Positions 6,145 to 12,223 of a stretch of 12,223 nucleotides of DNA are shown one piece after another. How positions within the stretch are numbered: the first letter of the stretch is position 1; each line of letters starts with the position of its first letter. The notes below the pieces were generated by a model, which worked only from the letters and a program-made list of their open reading frames with translations, did no database searches and was not told where the DNA came from. Both the position numbers and the translations under genes were made by a program. The stretch lies in the NCBI GenBank assembly GCA_027593305.1, contig JAQCJA010000093.1, positions 1 to 12,223 of the forward strand, written 5' to 3'. This stretch comes from a bacterium. Lineage in GTDB: Bacteria; Latescibacterota; UBA2968; UBA8231.

Positions 6145-7034
6145 CGGCTGCCTCCACCCCGGTAGAGTCGGATCAGTCGCTGCACGCGGCTCTGCATCCG
6201 CGCCTTGCCCTCCGCCAGCATATCGGTGCCTTTGTGTGAACCGAGCACATCGTGGACGTCAACGTCCGCCGGCCATGAGGTCACGCTCCGCCGCACACCG
6301 TTGAGAAATTCACCCTTCAATACGGTGCCGACGTTGAATTTGCCGACGCCGGCGGCGATCGCACGCGGCACTTCGTCGGGGGGGAAACTCGTACCGCCAT
6401 GCATGACAAGGGGCAACGGTACACACGCCCGGATCGCCTCCAGATGCGCCATGTCGACCGGCGCCAGGCCGTCGCGCAAAAGGTGAACGTTGCCCACCGA
6501 CACGGCGAGGCAGTCGATCCCTGTACGTTGGGCGAATTCTGCCGCCTGCTGCGGATCAGTCAACGACGCCTGCGAGTCATCCACGCCGCCGGCCACGGCG
6601 TCGGGCAGGCGCCCCAGTTCAGCCTCGACACTGGCGCCGCGTTCGTGGGCGTACTCGACCAGCCGGGTGACGTCGGCGATGGCGTCGTCCCATGACCAGG
6701 CCGAAGTGTCCAGCATGACGGCGTTGAAACCCGCATCGACCGCGCGTCGCGCCTGCGCCAGGGTATGCGCCTCGTTGAACAACAGGGCCGTTGGCACGCG
6801 GCTGCGCGACGCCAGGGCCAGACCGATGCCGGCCAGGACTTCGACGCCGCCCGCATCGAGCCAGGTGCCTGCAGCCATGGCGCCACCAAAGCCGACAATC
6901 ACGGGCGCCGCTTCCGCCTCTGCCGCGCCGATCACCGCTTCCAGTGAGTCCACGTCCCAGGCTTCGAAGTAGCCAACGGCATAGTTGCCCGCAGCGGCCC
7001 GGGCCAGCAATTCCGTCATCGGTGTGAGCGGCAT
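6141..7034 (-). CDS. Class II (zinc) ketose-bisphosphate/ketose-phosphate aldolase
   Basis: A 297-residue protein from ATG 7034, matching the ~280-310 residues of class II aldolases. It would cleave a ketose phosphate or bisphosphate to DHAP plus an aldehyde. Family features: AVGYFEAWDVDSLEAVIGAA near the N-terminus, VEAELG (136-141), GNVH with H184, MHGGTSFP with H212, and FNVGT (233-237) for phosphate binding. The first metal His appears as H90 in FNEAH, where typical enzymes have LDH or LDHG, so the usual catalytic Asp next to this His is not in place. The frame is open to 7247, but that part is Arg-rich shadow of the kinase gene; ATG 7034 has GGAGG at 7042-7046 and overlaps the kinase TGA (TGATG). 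It sits between the PfkB kinase and the isomerase, so its substrate is probably the kinase product. Confidence 0.88.
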   Translation of the reverse strand: MPLTPMTELLARAAAGNYAVGYFEAWDVDSLEAVIGAAEAEAAPVIVGFGGAMAAGTWLDAGGVEVLAGIGLALASRSRVPTALLFNEAHTLAQARRAVDAGFNAVMLDTSAWSWDDAIADVTRLVEYAHERGASVEAELGRLPDAVAGGVDDSQASLTDPQQAAEFAQRTGIDCLAVSVGNVHLLRDGLAPVDMAHLEAIRACVPLPLVMHGGTSFPPDEVPRAIAAGVGKFNVGTVLKGEFLNGVRRSVTSWPADVDVHDVLGSHKGTDMLAEGKARMQSRVQRLIRLYRGGGSR

Positions 7035-7981
7035 CAGACAGCCTCCAGAAAGGCGTTGGCCTCGGCGCGGGAAAACACGCCCGTGGTACATCCCAGTTTG
7101 CTGCATGCAGACGCGCCGATGGCACTGGCCAGACGCACCCTGGCCTGCGTGTCGAGACCCTCCAGGAGACCGGCGACGAGACCGGCGGCAAAGGCGTCCC
7201 CGGCACCGGAACCGTCGACGACCTCCACAGCGTACCCGTCGATGCAAACCACATCCCGCTCATCGGCGACAACTGCGCCCCTGTCACCCAGGGTGACGAT
7301 GGCCGTACCGCAGCCCGCCTGCCGCAGTCGCTGTGCCTGCCGCAGCGGATCCGTCTCACCCGTAAGCTGCTGTGCCTCGTCGTTGTTCGGCAGAAAGAAA
7401 TCGACCTGTGGCAGTACCGGTGTCAGGGCGGCCCAGTGCCGGCCACCCTCGTTGCCACCTTCGGTCACGACCACATCGAGAATCGTCCGCACGCCCTGCT
7501 GCCGGGCGAAAGCAAACAATGCCGCCAGTTCGACGGGGTCGAAAGCCGGCAGAATGAGATAGCCGCCGACACACAGGACGCCGGCATGGGCCACAAGATC
7601 ACGTGGGATGTCGGCGACGCGGAAGTCGGCGTTGGCGCCAAAGGTGTGGATGTAACGCCGGTCTTCCCCCCGCACCGGCAGGATCACAGTCTTGGACGTG
7701 CCAGCCACATCGGTGCGTCGCAGGGCGGCCGTATCGACTCCCTTGGTGCCGAGATCCCCCTCGACGAAATCACCGTAGATATCGGTGCCCACAACACCGG
7801 CGACAGCGGCGGCGACGCCGAGCTTCACCAGGCTGGTTGCGGTATTGGCGGCACAGCCGCCGGAGTCGATCCAGAAGTCGTCCGTCGCCAGCAGTTCGCC
7901 GGCATGAGGCAGGCGCTCGAGGGGGGGCACAAAGACGTCAGCTACCAGCACCCCGGCGCAGACAACGTCAATTGCGGCCAT
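7034..7981 (-). CDS. PfkB-family carbohydrate kinase
   Basis: A 315-residue ribokinase-fold sugar kinase. It shows the N-terminal PfkB signature region GGCAANTA (41-48), the LPNNDEA segment (197-203) and the C-terminal signature DGSGAGDAF (256-264) with the catalytic base D262 and the anion-hole GAGD. It transfers phosphate from ATP to a sugar or sugar phosphate in the cytoplasm. It is the first gene of the minus operon; its TGA overlaps the aldolase ATG by one base (7034-7036). Given the isomerase and aldolase that follow, a ketose such as fructose or xylulose, or a ketose phosphate, is the likely substrate (inference). The start at ATG 7981 is preceded by a GAGATGGA-type sequence. The second signature has Ser in the usual D-T-x-G-A-G-D threonine position, a mild change. 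Confidence 0.9.
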   Translation of the reverse strand: MAAIDVVCAGVLVADVFVPPLERLPHAGELLATDDFWIDSGGCAANTATSLVKLGVAAAVAGVVGTDIYGDFVEGDLGTKGVDTAALRRTDVAGTSKTVILPVRGEDRRYIHTFGANADFRVADIPRDLVAHAGVLCVGGYLILPAFDPVELAALFAFARQQGVRTILDVVVTEGGNEGGRHWAALTPVLPQVDFFLPNNDEAQQLTGETDPLRQAQRLRQAGCGTAIVTLGDRGAVVADERDVVCIDGYAVEVVDGSGAGDAFAAGLVAGLLEGLDTQARVRLASAIGASACSKLGCTTGVFSRAEANAFLEAV

Positions 7982-8012
7982 CGCGGTCCATCTCAGCGAT
8001 CTTTGTCATGAC

Positions 8013-8047
8013 GAGAATTCTCAAAGAAGTGTTGTGTTTGCACAACA
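8013..8047. promoter_or_regulatory. Divergent intergenic operator candidates: 10-bp palindrome and 7-bp inverted repeat
   Basis: The 146-base gap between the PfkB operon (minus) and the lipoyl/E1 operon (plus) holds GAGAATTCTC (8013-8022), a perfect palindrome, and TGTTGTG-TTTG-CACAACA (8030-8047), perfect 7-bp arms with a 4-base spacer. No U-tract follows, so a terminator is unlikely. A dimeric repressor site serving both operons is the simplest reading. I cannot name the regulator, and no clear -35/-10 boxes stand out. Confidence 0.45.
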
Positions 8048-8127
8048 TGGAGATGTTTCTTTGGCCGATCAACTCGCAGGGGTCGAATCCCCGCCCGGCT
8101 GACACGAGAAAAGGACGGCACTGCTTC

Positions 8128-8373
8128 ATGCTCTACAAGTTCAAGATGCCCGATCTGTCCACCACGGGGGACGAAGTCGACGTCAAGCAGTGGCTGGTGA
8201 ACGTGGGAGACAGGATCACCCGTGGTCAGGCCATCCTCGAGATTGAAACCGACAAAGCGGTGATGGAAGTGGAGTCACCGGTGGAGGGCGTGCTGCGGGA
8301 GTGGGTCGCGCAGCCGGACACAACTGTCGGCGTCGGCACCATCATCGCCCACATTGAAACCGCAGGCCGTTGA
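8128..8373 (+). CDS. Free-standing lipoyl (biotinyl/lipoyl) carrier domain protein
   Basis: An 81-residue protein that is a single lipoyl domain and nothing else. It begins MLYKFKMPDLSTTGDEVDV and has the lipoylation hairpin EIETDKAVMEVES, with K43 the attachment residue. Lipoyl domains shuttle the acyl intermediate between E1, E2 and E3 of 2-oxoacid or acetoin dehydrogenase complexes, and are usually fused to the E2 acyltransferase; here there is no peripheral-subunit-binding or catalytic domain. AAGGA at 8111-8115 is a possible ribosome binding site, though 12 bases from the ATG. It is the first gene of the plus operon and is followed by E1 alpha after 11 bases, so it probably serves that E1. 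It could instead work with an E2 encoded elsewhere. Confidence 0.9.
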   Translation: MLYKFKMPDLSTTGDEVDVKQWLVNVGDRITRGQAILEIETDKAVMEVESPVEGVLREWVAQPDTTVGVGTIIAHIETAGR

Positions 8374-8384
8374 GGATGACACTG

Positions 8385-9374
8385 ATGAATTCACCGCAGG
8401 CGAAAATCGACATCGACAGCTACGAGGCTGGTTTCCTGCTGGGTCTGTATGAGTGTATGGTGCAGATTCGGGAGTTCGAAGAGGGGGTCAAGTTCCTCTT
8501 CCTCGAAGGCACGATGCCGGGGACCATTCACCAGTGTCAGGGACAGGAGGCCTGTGCTGTCGGCGTCTGCACCGCCCTGGAGCCGACGGACTGGATCACC
8601 TCGACCTTTCGCGGCCACGGCCATGCCCTGGCCAAGGGGCTGAGCGTCGATGAGATGCTGTTCGAACTCTTCGGCGCCGCCACCGGTTGCGCCGGTGGCA
8701 AGGGTGGTTCCATGCACATGGTCAACATGGACAAGGGCATGATCCCCTCCATCGCCATCGTCGCCGGCGGCGTGCCTGTCGCTGCCGGCATGGCGCTGGC
8801 CTTCAAGATGCAGCAGACCGGCCAGGTCGCCGCCTGTTTCTTCGGTGATGGCGCCATCGCCGAGGGTGCCTTTCACGAGGGCGTCAACATGGCCGCCATC
8901 TGGGATGTGCCGGTGGTGTTCATCTGCGAGAACAACCAGTACGGCGCCTCCACCCACGTATCGAAGGTGATGCGCGCCGCCACCATCGCCGAACGACTGT
9001 CCAGCTACGGCATCGACGGCCGGCGCATCGATGGTAACGACGTGATCGCTGTGTATGAGGCGGCGCGCCGCGCCGTCGACGACTGCCGTGCCGGCCGCGG
9101 GCCGGCGTTCCTCGAACTGATGACGTACCGACGTACGGGACACTCCCGGCGCGACGCCTGTCACTATCAGCCCAAACCGGAACGAGAACAATGGCTCGAG
9201 AACGACCCCATCGTGCGTCTCGGCCAGGCCCTGATCGAAGCGGGACACGCAACCACCGAAGAACTCGACGCAGTGCGTAAACACATCCTCACATCCTTCG
9301 ACGACGCTGTGGAACGCGCCAAGGCGCAGCCGCAGCCGACCCTCGCGGATCTGACCACCCACGTGCTGGCCTGA
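8385..9374 (+). CDS. Thiamine-diphosphate dehydrogenase E1 component, alpha subunit (pyruvate/acetoin type)
   Basis: A 329-residue protein, the normal size for E1 alpha of pyruvate or acetoin dehydrogenase. With the beta subunit it would decarboxylate a 2-oxoacid (or cleave acetoin) on thiamine diphosphate and pass the acyl group to lipoyl-lysine. Motifs: RGHGH (76-80), GKGGSMH (105-111), the thiamine-binding GDG...NN run (GDG at 154-156, NN at 183-184) and the loop YRRTGHSRRD (248-257). I chose ATG 8385 because TGAGGA (8371-8376) lies 8 bases upstream; ATG 8376 is in frame but lies within that sequence. The stop TGA (9372-9374) directly abuts the ATG of E1 beta. Sequence alone does not separate pyruvate from acetoin or branched-chain substrates. 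Confidence 0.92.
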   Translation: MNSPQAKIDIDSYEAGFLLGLYECMVQIREFEEGVKFLFLEGTMPGTIHQCQGQEACAVGVCTALEPTDWITSTFRGHGHALAKGLSVDEMLFELFGAATGCAGGKGGSMHMVNMDKGMIPSIAIVAGGVPVAAGMALAFKMQQTGQVAACFFGDGAIAEGAFHEGVNMAAIWDVPVVFICENNQYGASTHVSKVMRAATIAERLSSYGIDGRRIDGNDVIAVYEAARRAVDDCRAGRGPAFLELMTYRRTGHSRRDACHYQPKPEREQWLENDPIVRLGQALIEAGHATTEELDAVRKHILTSFDDAVERAKAQPQPTLADLTTHVLA

Positions 9375-10409
9375 ATGACAACAACCACGACGCCAAAAAA
9401 AGTAACGATCGCCGAAGCCCTGCGCGGCGCGATCGCCGAAGAGATGGAACGTGACCCCAGGGTGTTCTGCCTGGGTGAAGACATCGCCGTCCCGGGAGGC
9501 TGGGGGGGCGCCTTTACCGTGACGCTGGGTCTGGAGGAGCGCTTCCCGGACCGCATGATCAACACGCCGATCGCCGAACTGGGTTTCTTCGGTGTGGGCG
9601 TGGGCGCGGCACTGATGGGCATGCGTCCCATCGTCGACGTGCAGTACGGGGACTTTCTCTTCCTGGCGATGGATCAGATCGTCAACAATGCCGCCAAGAT
9701 GTGTTACATGTCCGGGGGCCAGTGCAAGGTGCCCCTCGTCATGCGGGCGCCGGTGGGGGCCACGGGCCGTGGCAGTCAGCATGCGCAGAACCTGGAGCGC
9801 TACTTCATCGGTGTGCCCGGGCTCAAGGTCGTGGCTGTCTCCACTGCCTACGATGCCAGGGGGATTCTGAAGGCGGCGGTGCGTGATGACAATCCCGTGC
9901 TGATCTTCGAGCACAAGCTGCTGTACGGCTCGAAAGGCGCCCGCGCGGAGTCCGGCGCCATCGATGCTTCGAGCGAGATTCCCGAGGAGGACTACGTCCT
10001 GCCTCTGGACCAGGCGGCGATCCGTCGGCACGGGGATGATGTAACGATCGTCGGCTGGCTGCTCACTGCCCATCTGGCGCAGCAGGCGGCGGACCGACTG
10101 GCCGTCGACGGGGTGCAGGCAGAGGTGATCGATGCGCGCTCGCTGTCACCGATCGACTTTGCCACAATCTGTGCCTCCGTCGAAAAAACCGGTCGCCTGG
10201 TGATCGTCGAAGAAGGGCCCAAGACGGGGGGCGTGGGTGCCGAAATCGCCGCCGGCGTCACGGAGCGTCTCGGTGACCGTGCCCGAGCCTCGATTCGACG
10301 TGTCGCCTCCGCTGATATACCGGTGCCGTTCACGCCCGTGCTGGAGAACGCCTACGTCCCGGACGTGCCACGGATCATGGCGGCCGCTCTGGACATGGTC
10401 AAAGGCTGA
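9375..10409 (+). CDS. Thiamine-diphosphate dehydrogenase E1 component, beta subunit (pyruvate/acetoin type)
   Basis: A 344-residue protein matching the usual 320-350 of E1 beta. It has VTIAEALRGAI at the start, LGEDIAVPGGWGG (33-45), INTPIAELGF with the cofactor-activating E68, VQYGDF (89-94), GRGSQHAQN with H136, and the C-terminal transketolase-like domain (VIDARSLSPID, then VEEGPKTGGVGAEIAA). It pairs with E1 alpha to form the heterotetramer that binds thiamine diphosphate. There is no Shine-Dalgarno of its own; the ATG follows the E1 alpha TGA with no gap, so coupled translation is likely. The operon ends here: only 7 bases separate its stop from that of the convergent dioxygenase gene. 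No E2 or E3 follows. Confidence 0.93.
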   Translation: MTTTTTPKKVTIAEALRGAIAEEMERDPRVFCLGEDIAVPGGWGGAFTVTLGLEERFPDRMINTPIAELGFFGVGVGAALMGMRPIVDVQYGDFLFLAMDQIVNNAAKMCYMSGGQCKVPLVMRAPVGATGRGSQHAQNLERYFIGVPGLKVVAVSTAYDARGILKAAVRDDNPVLIFEHKLLYGSKGARAESGAIDASSEIPEEDYVLPLDQAAIRRHGDDVTIVGWLLTAHLAQQAADRLAVDGVQAEVIDARSLSPIDFATICASVEKTGRLVIVEEGPKTGGVGAEIAAGVTERLGDRARASIRRVASADIPVPFTPVLENAYVPDVPRIMAAALDMVKG

Positions 10410-10416
10410 CGGCGAT

Positions 10417-11253
10417 TCAGTGGCCGAGACCGGCTGTGGATGCAGCGCACATACTGGCGAGGCGTTGCCGTTCGGCATTGCCCTCCAGCCACCGCTCATT
10501 GACGCGCGTCGGATCGGCGTAGTCGTTGCCGGCATGATCAACGCCCCGTGCGAGATATACCTGCTGACCCCCGCCGGCCGTTGATTTGACCGTGGTTGGC
10601 ATGTAGCGCATCTGGTAGCCGCAGCGCCGCGTCTTGCCCCGGGTCGCGTTGGATCCGTGTATCAGATAGGCATCGTGCAGGCTGCATTGATTGGGTTGGA
10701 GGATGCAGTCAACCGCCGTCGATTCATCGAACAGATCCGCACGCACGGTCTGCGGCAGCAGTGTATCGGCGCCATCACTGACTGCCTCATGCACCCGGTC
10801 GGACTCGCGATGCGAGCCGGGGATCACCCGCATGCAACCATTGTCCGTCGTCGACGGATCGATCGCCAGCCACACGGTCGCCACCTCGATGCGGTTCTCG
10901 GCCATCGATTTCCAGTAGGAGCCGTCTTCGTGCCAGGGCACTCTCTTGCCACCACCGTCGAGTTTGTTGAAACAGGAACTGGCAAAAAGCGCGATGTCCG
11001 GGCCGATCAGGGGCTCAATGAGGTCGAGCACCTCCGGGGCCAGCAACCATTCGTTGAGTCTGGGGTCGACGAAGTGGGCGCGATCGATGAGCTCGACGGG
11101 TTTGCCCGTGACTTCCTCCCACACTTGCATGTGCATCTCGAAACGCTCTTTGAAGGCGGCAAATCTCTCCGGCGAGAACACGGGCTCGGCAATGATGAGG
11201 AAACCCCTGTCCTGATAGTCCTGCACCTGCGTGGTGTTCAATCGCTGTGCCAT
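10417..11253 (-). CDS. Phytanoyl-CoA dioxygenase (PhyH) family Fe(II)/2-oxoglutarate oxygenase
   Basis: A 278-residue protein with the double-stranded beta-helix pattern of PhyH enzymes. The iron triad appears as H108 and D110 in PWHEDGSYW plus H199 in AYLIHGSNATRG, and the Arg residues at 209-210 (KTRRCGYQMRY) are placed to bind 2-oxoglutarate. VWLAIDPSTTDNGCMRVIPGSH (128-148) is typical. Such enzymes hydroxylate small molecules or lipids; the substrate is unknown, and in bacteria most are not phytanoyl-CoA enzymes. The start at ATG 11253 is preceded by GAGGA (11258-11262). An upstream in-frame ATG at 11322 would add 23 residues of unrelated look. The gene is divergent from the GH38 gene and convergent with E1 beta. 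Confidence 0.88.
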   Translation of the reverse strand: MAQRLNTTQVQDYQDRGFLIIAEPVFSPERFAAFKERFEMHMQVWEEVTGKPVELIDRAHFVDPRLNEWLLAPEVLDLIEPLIGPDIALFASSCFNKLDGGGKRVPWHEDGSYWKSMAENRIEVATVWLAIDPSTTDNGCMRVIPGSHRESDRVHEAVSDGADTLLPQTVRADLFDESTAVDCILQPNQCSLHDAYLIHGSNATRGKTRRCGYQMRYMPTTVKSTAGGGQQVYLARGVDHAGNDYADPTRVNERWLEGNAERQRLASMCAASTAGLGH

Positions 11254-11376
11254 TGGATCCTCGAGTGGTTGGCGGAGGGGCAATGCTTGCTGTTCACGTG
11301 GAAACCAAATAGTCTCGTCCATATACGCACAACTGTCGCACCCACGTCCCCGACGCGCCCGTAAGCGAGGTCATCG

Positions 11377-12223
11377 ATGAAGCTCACCGTACACTACGTG
11401 CCGCACACCCACTACGACGCCGAGGTCTTCCTCACCCGGGATGAGACCTTCGAGATCGGCTACTCCGTGGCTCTGGGAGCGCTGGCGGCGATGCGGGCGG
11501 ACCCGGAATTCAAATTCGTACTGGATCAGACCTGCTACATCGGCCCGTTCCTCGAGGCGCACCCCGAGGAGCGGCCCTTTGTCGAGCAGATGATCGCTGC
11601 CGGGCGTCTGGAGATCACCTGCGGCATGTATGCCATGCCGGATGTCAACATTCCTTCGGGCGAGTCCTTCATTCGGCAGGTGCTCTCCGGCAAAGGCTGG
11701 TGCGAGGAACAACTCGGGGTGGAAGTGCGCTGCGGCTGGCTGCTGGACACTTTCGGCCAGCACCCGCAGATCCCCCAGTTGATGCGCAAGTGCGGCTTCG
11801 ATCACAATGTCTTCCAGCGCCTGGGTACGTTCGACGGGCCCACCGAATACTGGTGGCAGGGCCTGGATGGCACGCGGCTGTTCTGTCACTGGATGCGCAG
11901 CACCTACTGTGTGCTCTATCCGGCGCCGGGCAACCTGCCCCAGTTCAAGAAGTTCGCCGACCTGCGCCTCGAGCAGCTGAAGAAACACGCTCTGACGCCC
12001 CATCTGCTGGCCGTCAGTGGCGCCGATCTGACCCACGTTCAGCCCCATGTCACGCAGCTCTTCGCCGAGTACAACCGGACCTTCGACGACGTGGAGTTCC
12101 GCATCTCCACGCCCTCGCAGTACTTCGATCTGATCAAAGACAGTCGCGAGTTCCCCCTCATCGAGGGGGATCTCAATCCCGTCTTCCAGGGCTGTTACAG
12201 TGCCCGCATTGCCGTCAAACAGT
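11377..12223 (+). CDS. Glycoside hydrolase family 38 alpha-mannosidase (partial, N-terminal part)
   Basis: An open frame of 282 codons from ATG 11377 running off the right edge. The N-terminus VHYVPHTHYDAEVF matches the GH38 motif HTHWDREW (H12 and D14 as zinc ligands, W changed to Y). GWLLDTFGQHPQIPQLMRKC (120-139) contains the nucleophile D124 of the D-x-F-G-H/Q motif. GCYSAR near the end is a typical GH38 segment before the later zinc His. No signal peptide is seen, so it is probably cytoplasmic, acting on mannosides imported or made inside. GAGG (11367-11370) lies six bases before the ATG. The catalytic domain is incomplete because the window ends; full GH38 enzymes are 800-1000 residues. 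It is divergent from the dioxygenase, with 123 bases between them. Confidence 0.9.
   Translation, partial: MKLTVHYVPHTHYDAEVFLTRDETFEIGYSVALGALAAMRADPEFKFVLDQTCYIGPFLEAHPEERPFVEQMIAAGRLEITCGMYAMPDVNIPSGESFIRQVLSGKGWCEEQLGVEVRCGWLLDTFGQHPQIPQLMRKCGFDHNVFQRLGTFDGPTEYWWQGLDGTRLFCHWMRSTYCVLYPAPGNLPQFKKFADLRLEQLKKHALTPHLLAVSGADLTHVQPHVTQLFAEYNRTFDDVEFRISTPSQYFDLIKDSREFPLIEGDLNPVFQGCYSARIAVKQ

Noticed and set aside
7035..7247. N-terminal extension of the aldolase
   Set aside because: It is Arg-rich, overlaps the kinase in another frame, and a good ribosome binding site sits before ATG 7034.
8391..10073. A 560-codon minus-strand open frame opposite E1 alpha and E1 beta
   Set aside because: It is the mirror of two clearly recognised genes, His/Gly/Asp-rich with no domain signature.
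1..12223. CRISPR arrays, insertion sequences, rRNA, complete tRNA or tRNA-Sec
   Set aside because: No direct-repeat arrays, transposase motifs or complete structural RNA genes were seen anywhere in the window.

Overview
The window comes from a GC-rich bacterial genome with short intergenic gaps and several start/stop overlaps. Its gene mix is a DUF4838 glycosidase-like protein, a divergent Gfo/Idh/MocA oxidoreductase, a class II aldolase, a PfkB kinase, a D-lyxose/D-mannose isomerase, a GH38 alpha-mannosidase, a phytanoyl-CoA-type dioxygenase and a selenocysteine peroxiredoxin. This resembles uncultured carbohydrate-degrading lineages such as Latescibacterota, Poribacteria or Planctomycetes/Lentisphaerae. 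That placement is inferred from gene content only, with no marker gene present.

Layout. (A) 1-3979, minus strand: a three-gene operon running DUF4838 secreted protein -> Gfo/Idh/MocA oxidoreductase (8-base overlap) -> M14 aspartoacylase/succinylglutamate-desuccinylase-like metallopeptidase, cut by the left edge. (B) 4183-4683, plus strand: a short peroxiredoxin gene with an in-frame TGA exactly at the peroxidatic cysteine codon, a hairpin just downstream that fits a bacterial SECIS element, a strong ribosome binding site, and a 15-bp perfect-stem terminator. A standard gene caller would break this gene. (C) 4737-5408: two small unrecognised genes facing each other, one of which looks like the N-terminus of a larger family. 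(D) 5467-7981, minus strand: a tightly coupled sugar-catabolic operon, PfkB kinase -> class II aldolase -> D-lyxose/D-mannose isomerase, with 1-base and 4-base overlaps. (E) 7982-8127: a divergent promoter region with a perfect inverted repeat, a 10-bp palindrome and a tRNA T-arm-like hairpin. (F) 8128-10409, plus strand: free-standing lipoyl-domain protein -> E1 alpha -> E1 beta of a thiamine-diphosphate 2-oxoacid/acetoin dehydrogenase, with no E2 or E3 gene present. (G) 10417-11253, minus strand: a phytanoyl-CoA dioxygenase family protein, convergent with E1 beta. (H) 11377-end, plus strand: the N-terminal part of a GH38 alpha-mannosidase.

How the parts may fit together (inference): GH38 could release mannose, the cupin isomerase could turn it into fructose, the PfkB kinase could phosphorylate it, the aldolase could split it to trioses, and the lipoyl/E1 system could oxidise a downstream 2-oxoacid. 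The strongest unusual signal is the selenocysteine peroxiredoxin. Nearly every other gene here ends in TGA, so TGA is a normal stop in this genome and the in-frame TGA calls for Sec insertion rather than a changed genetic code.
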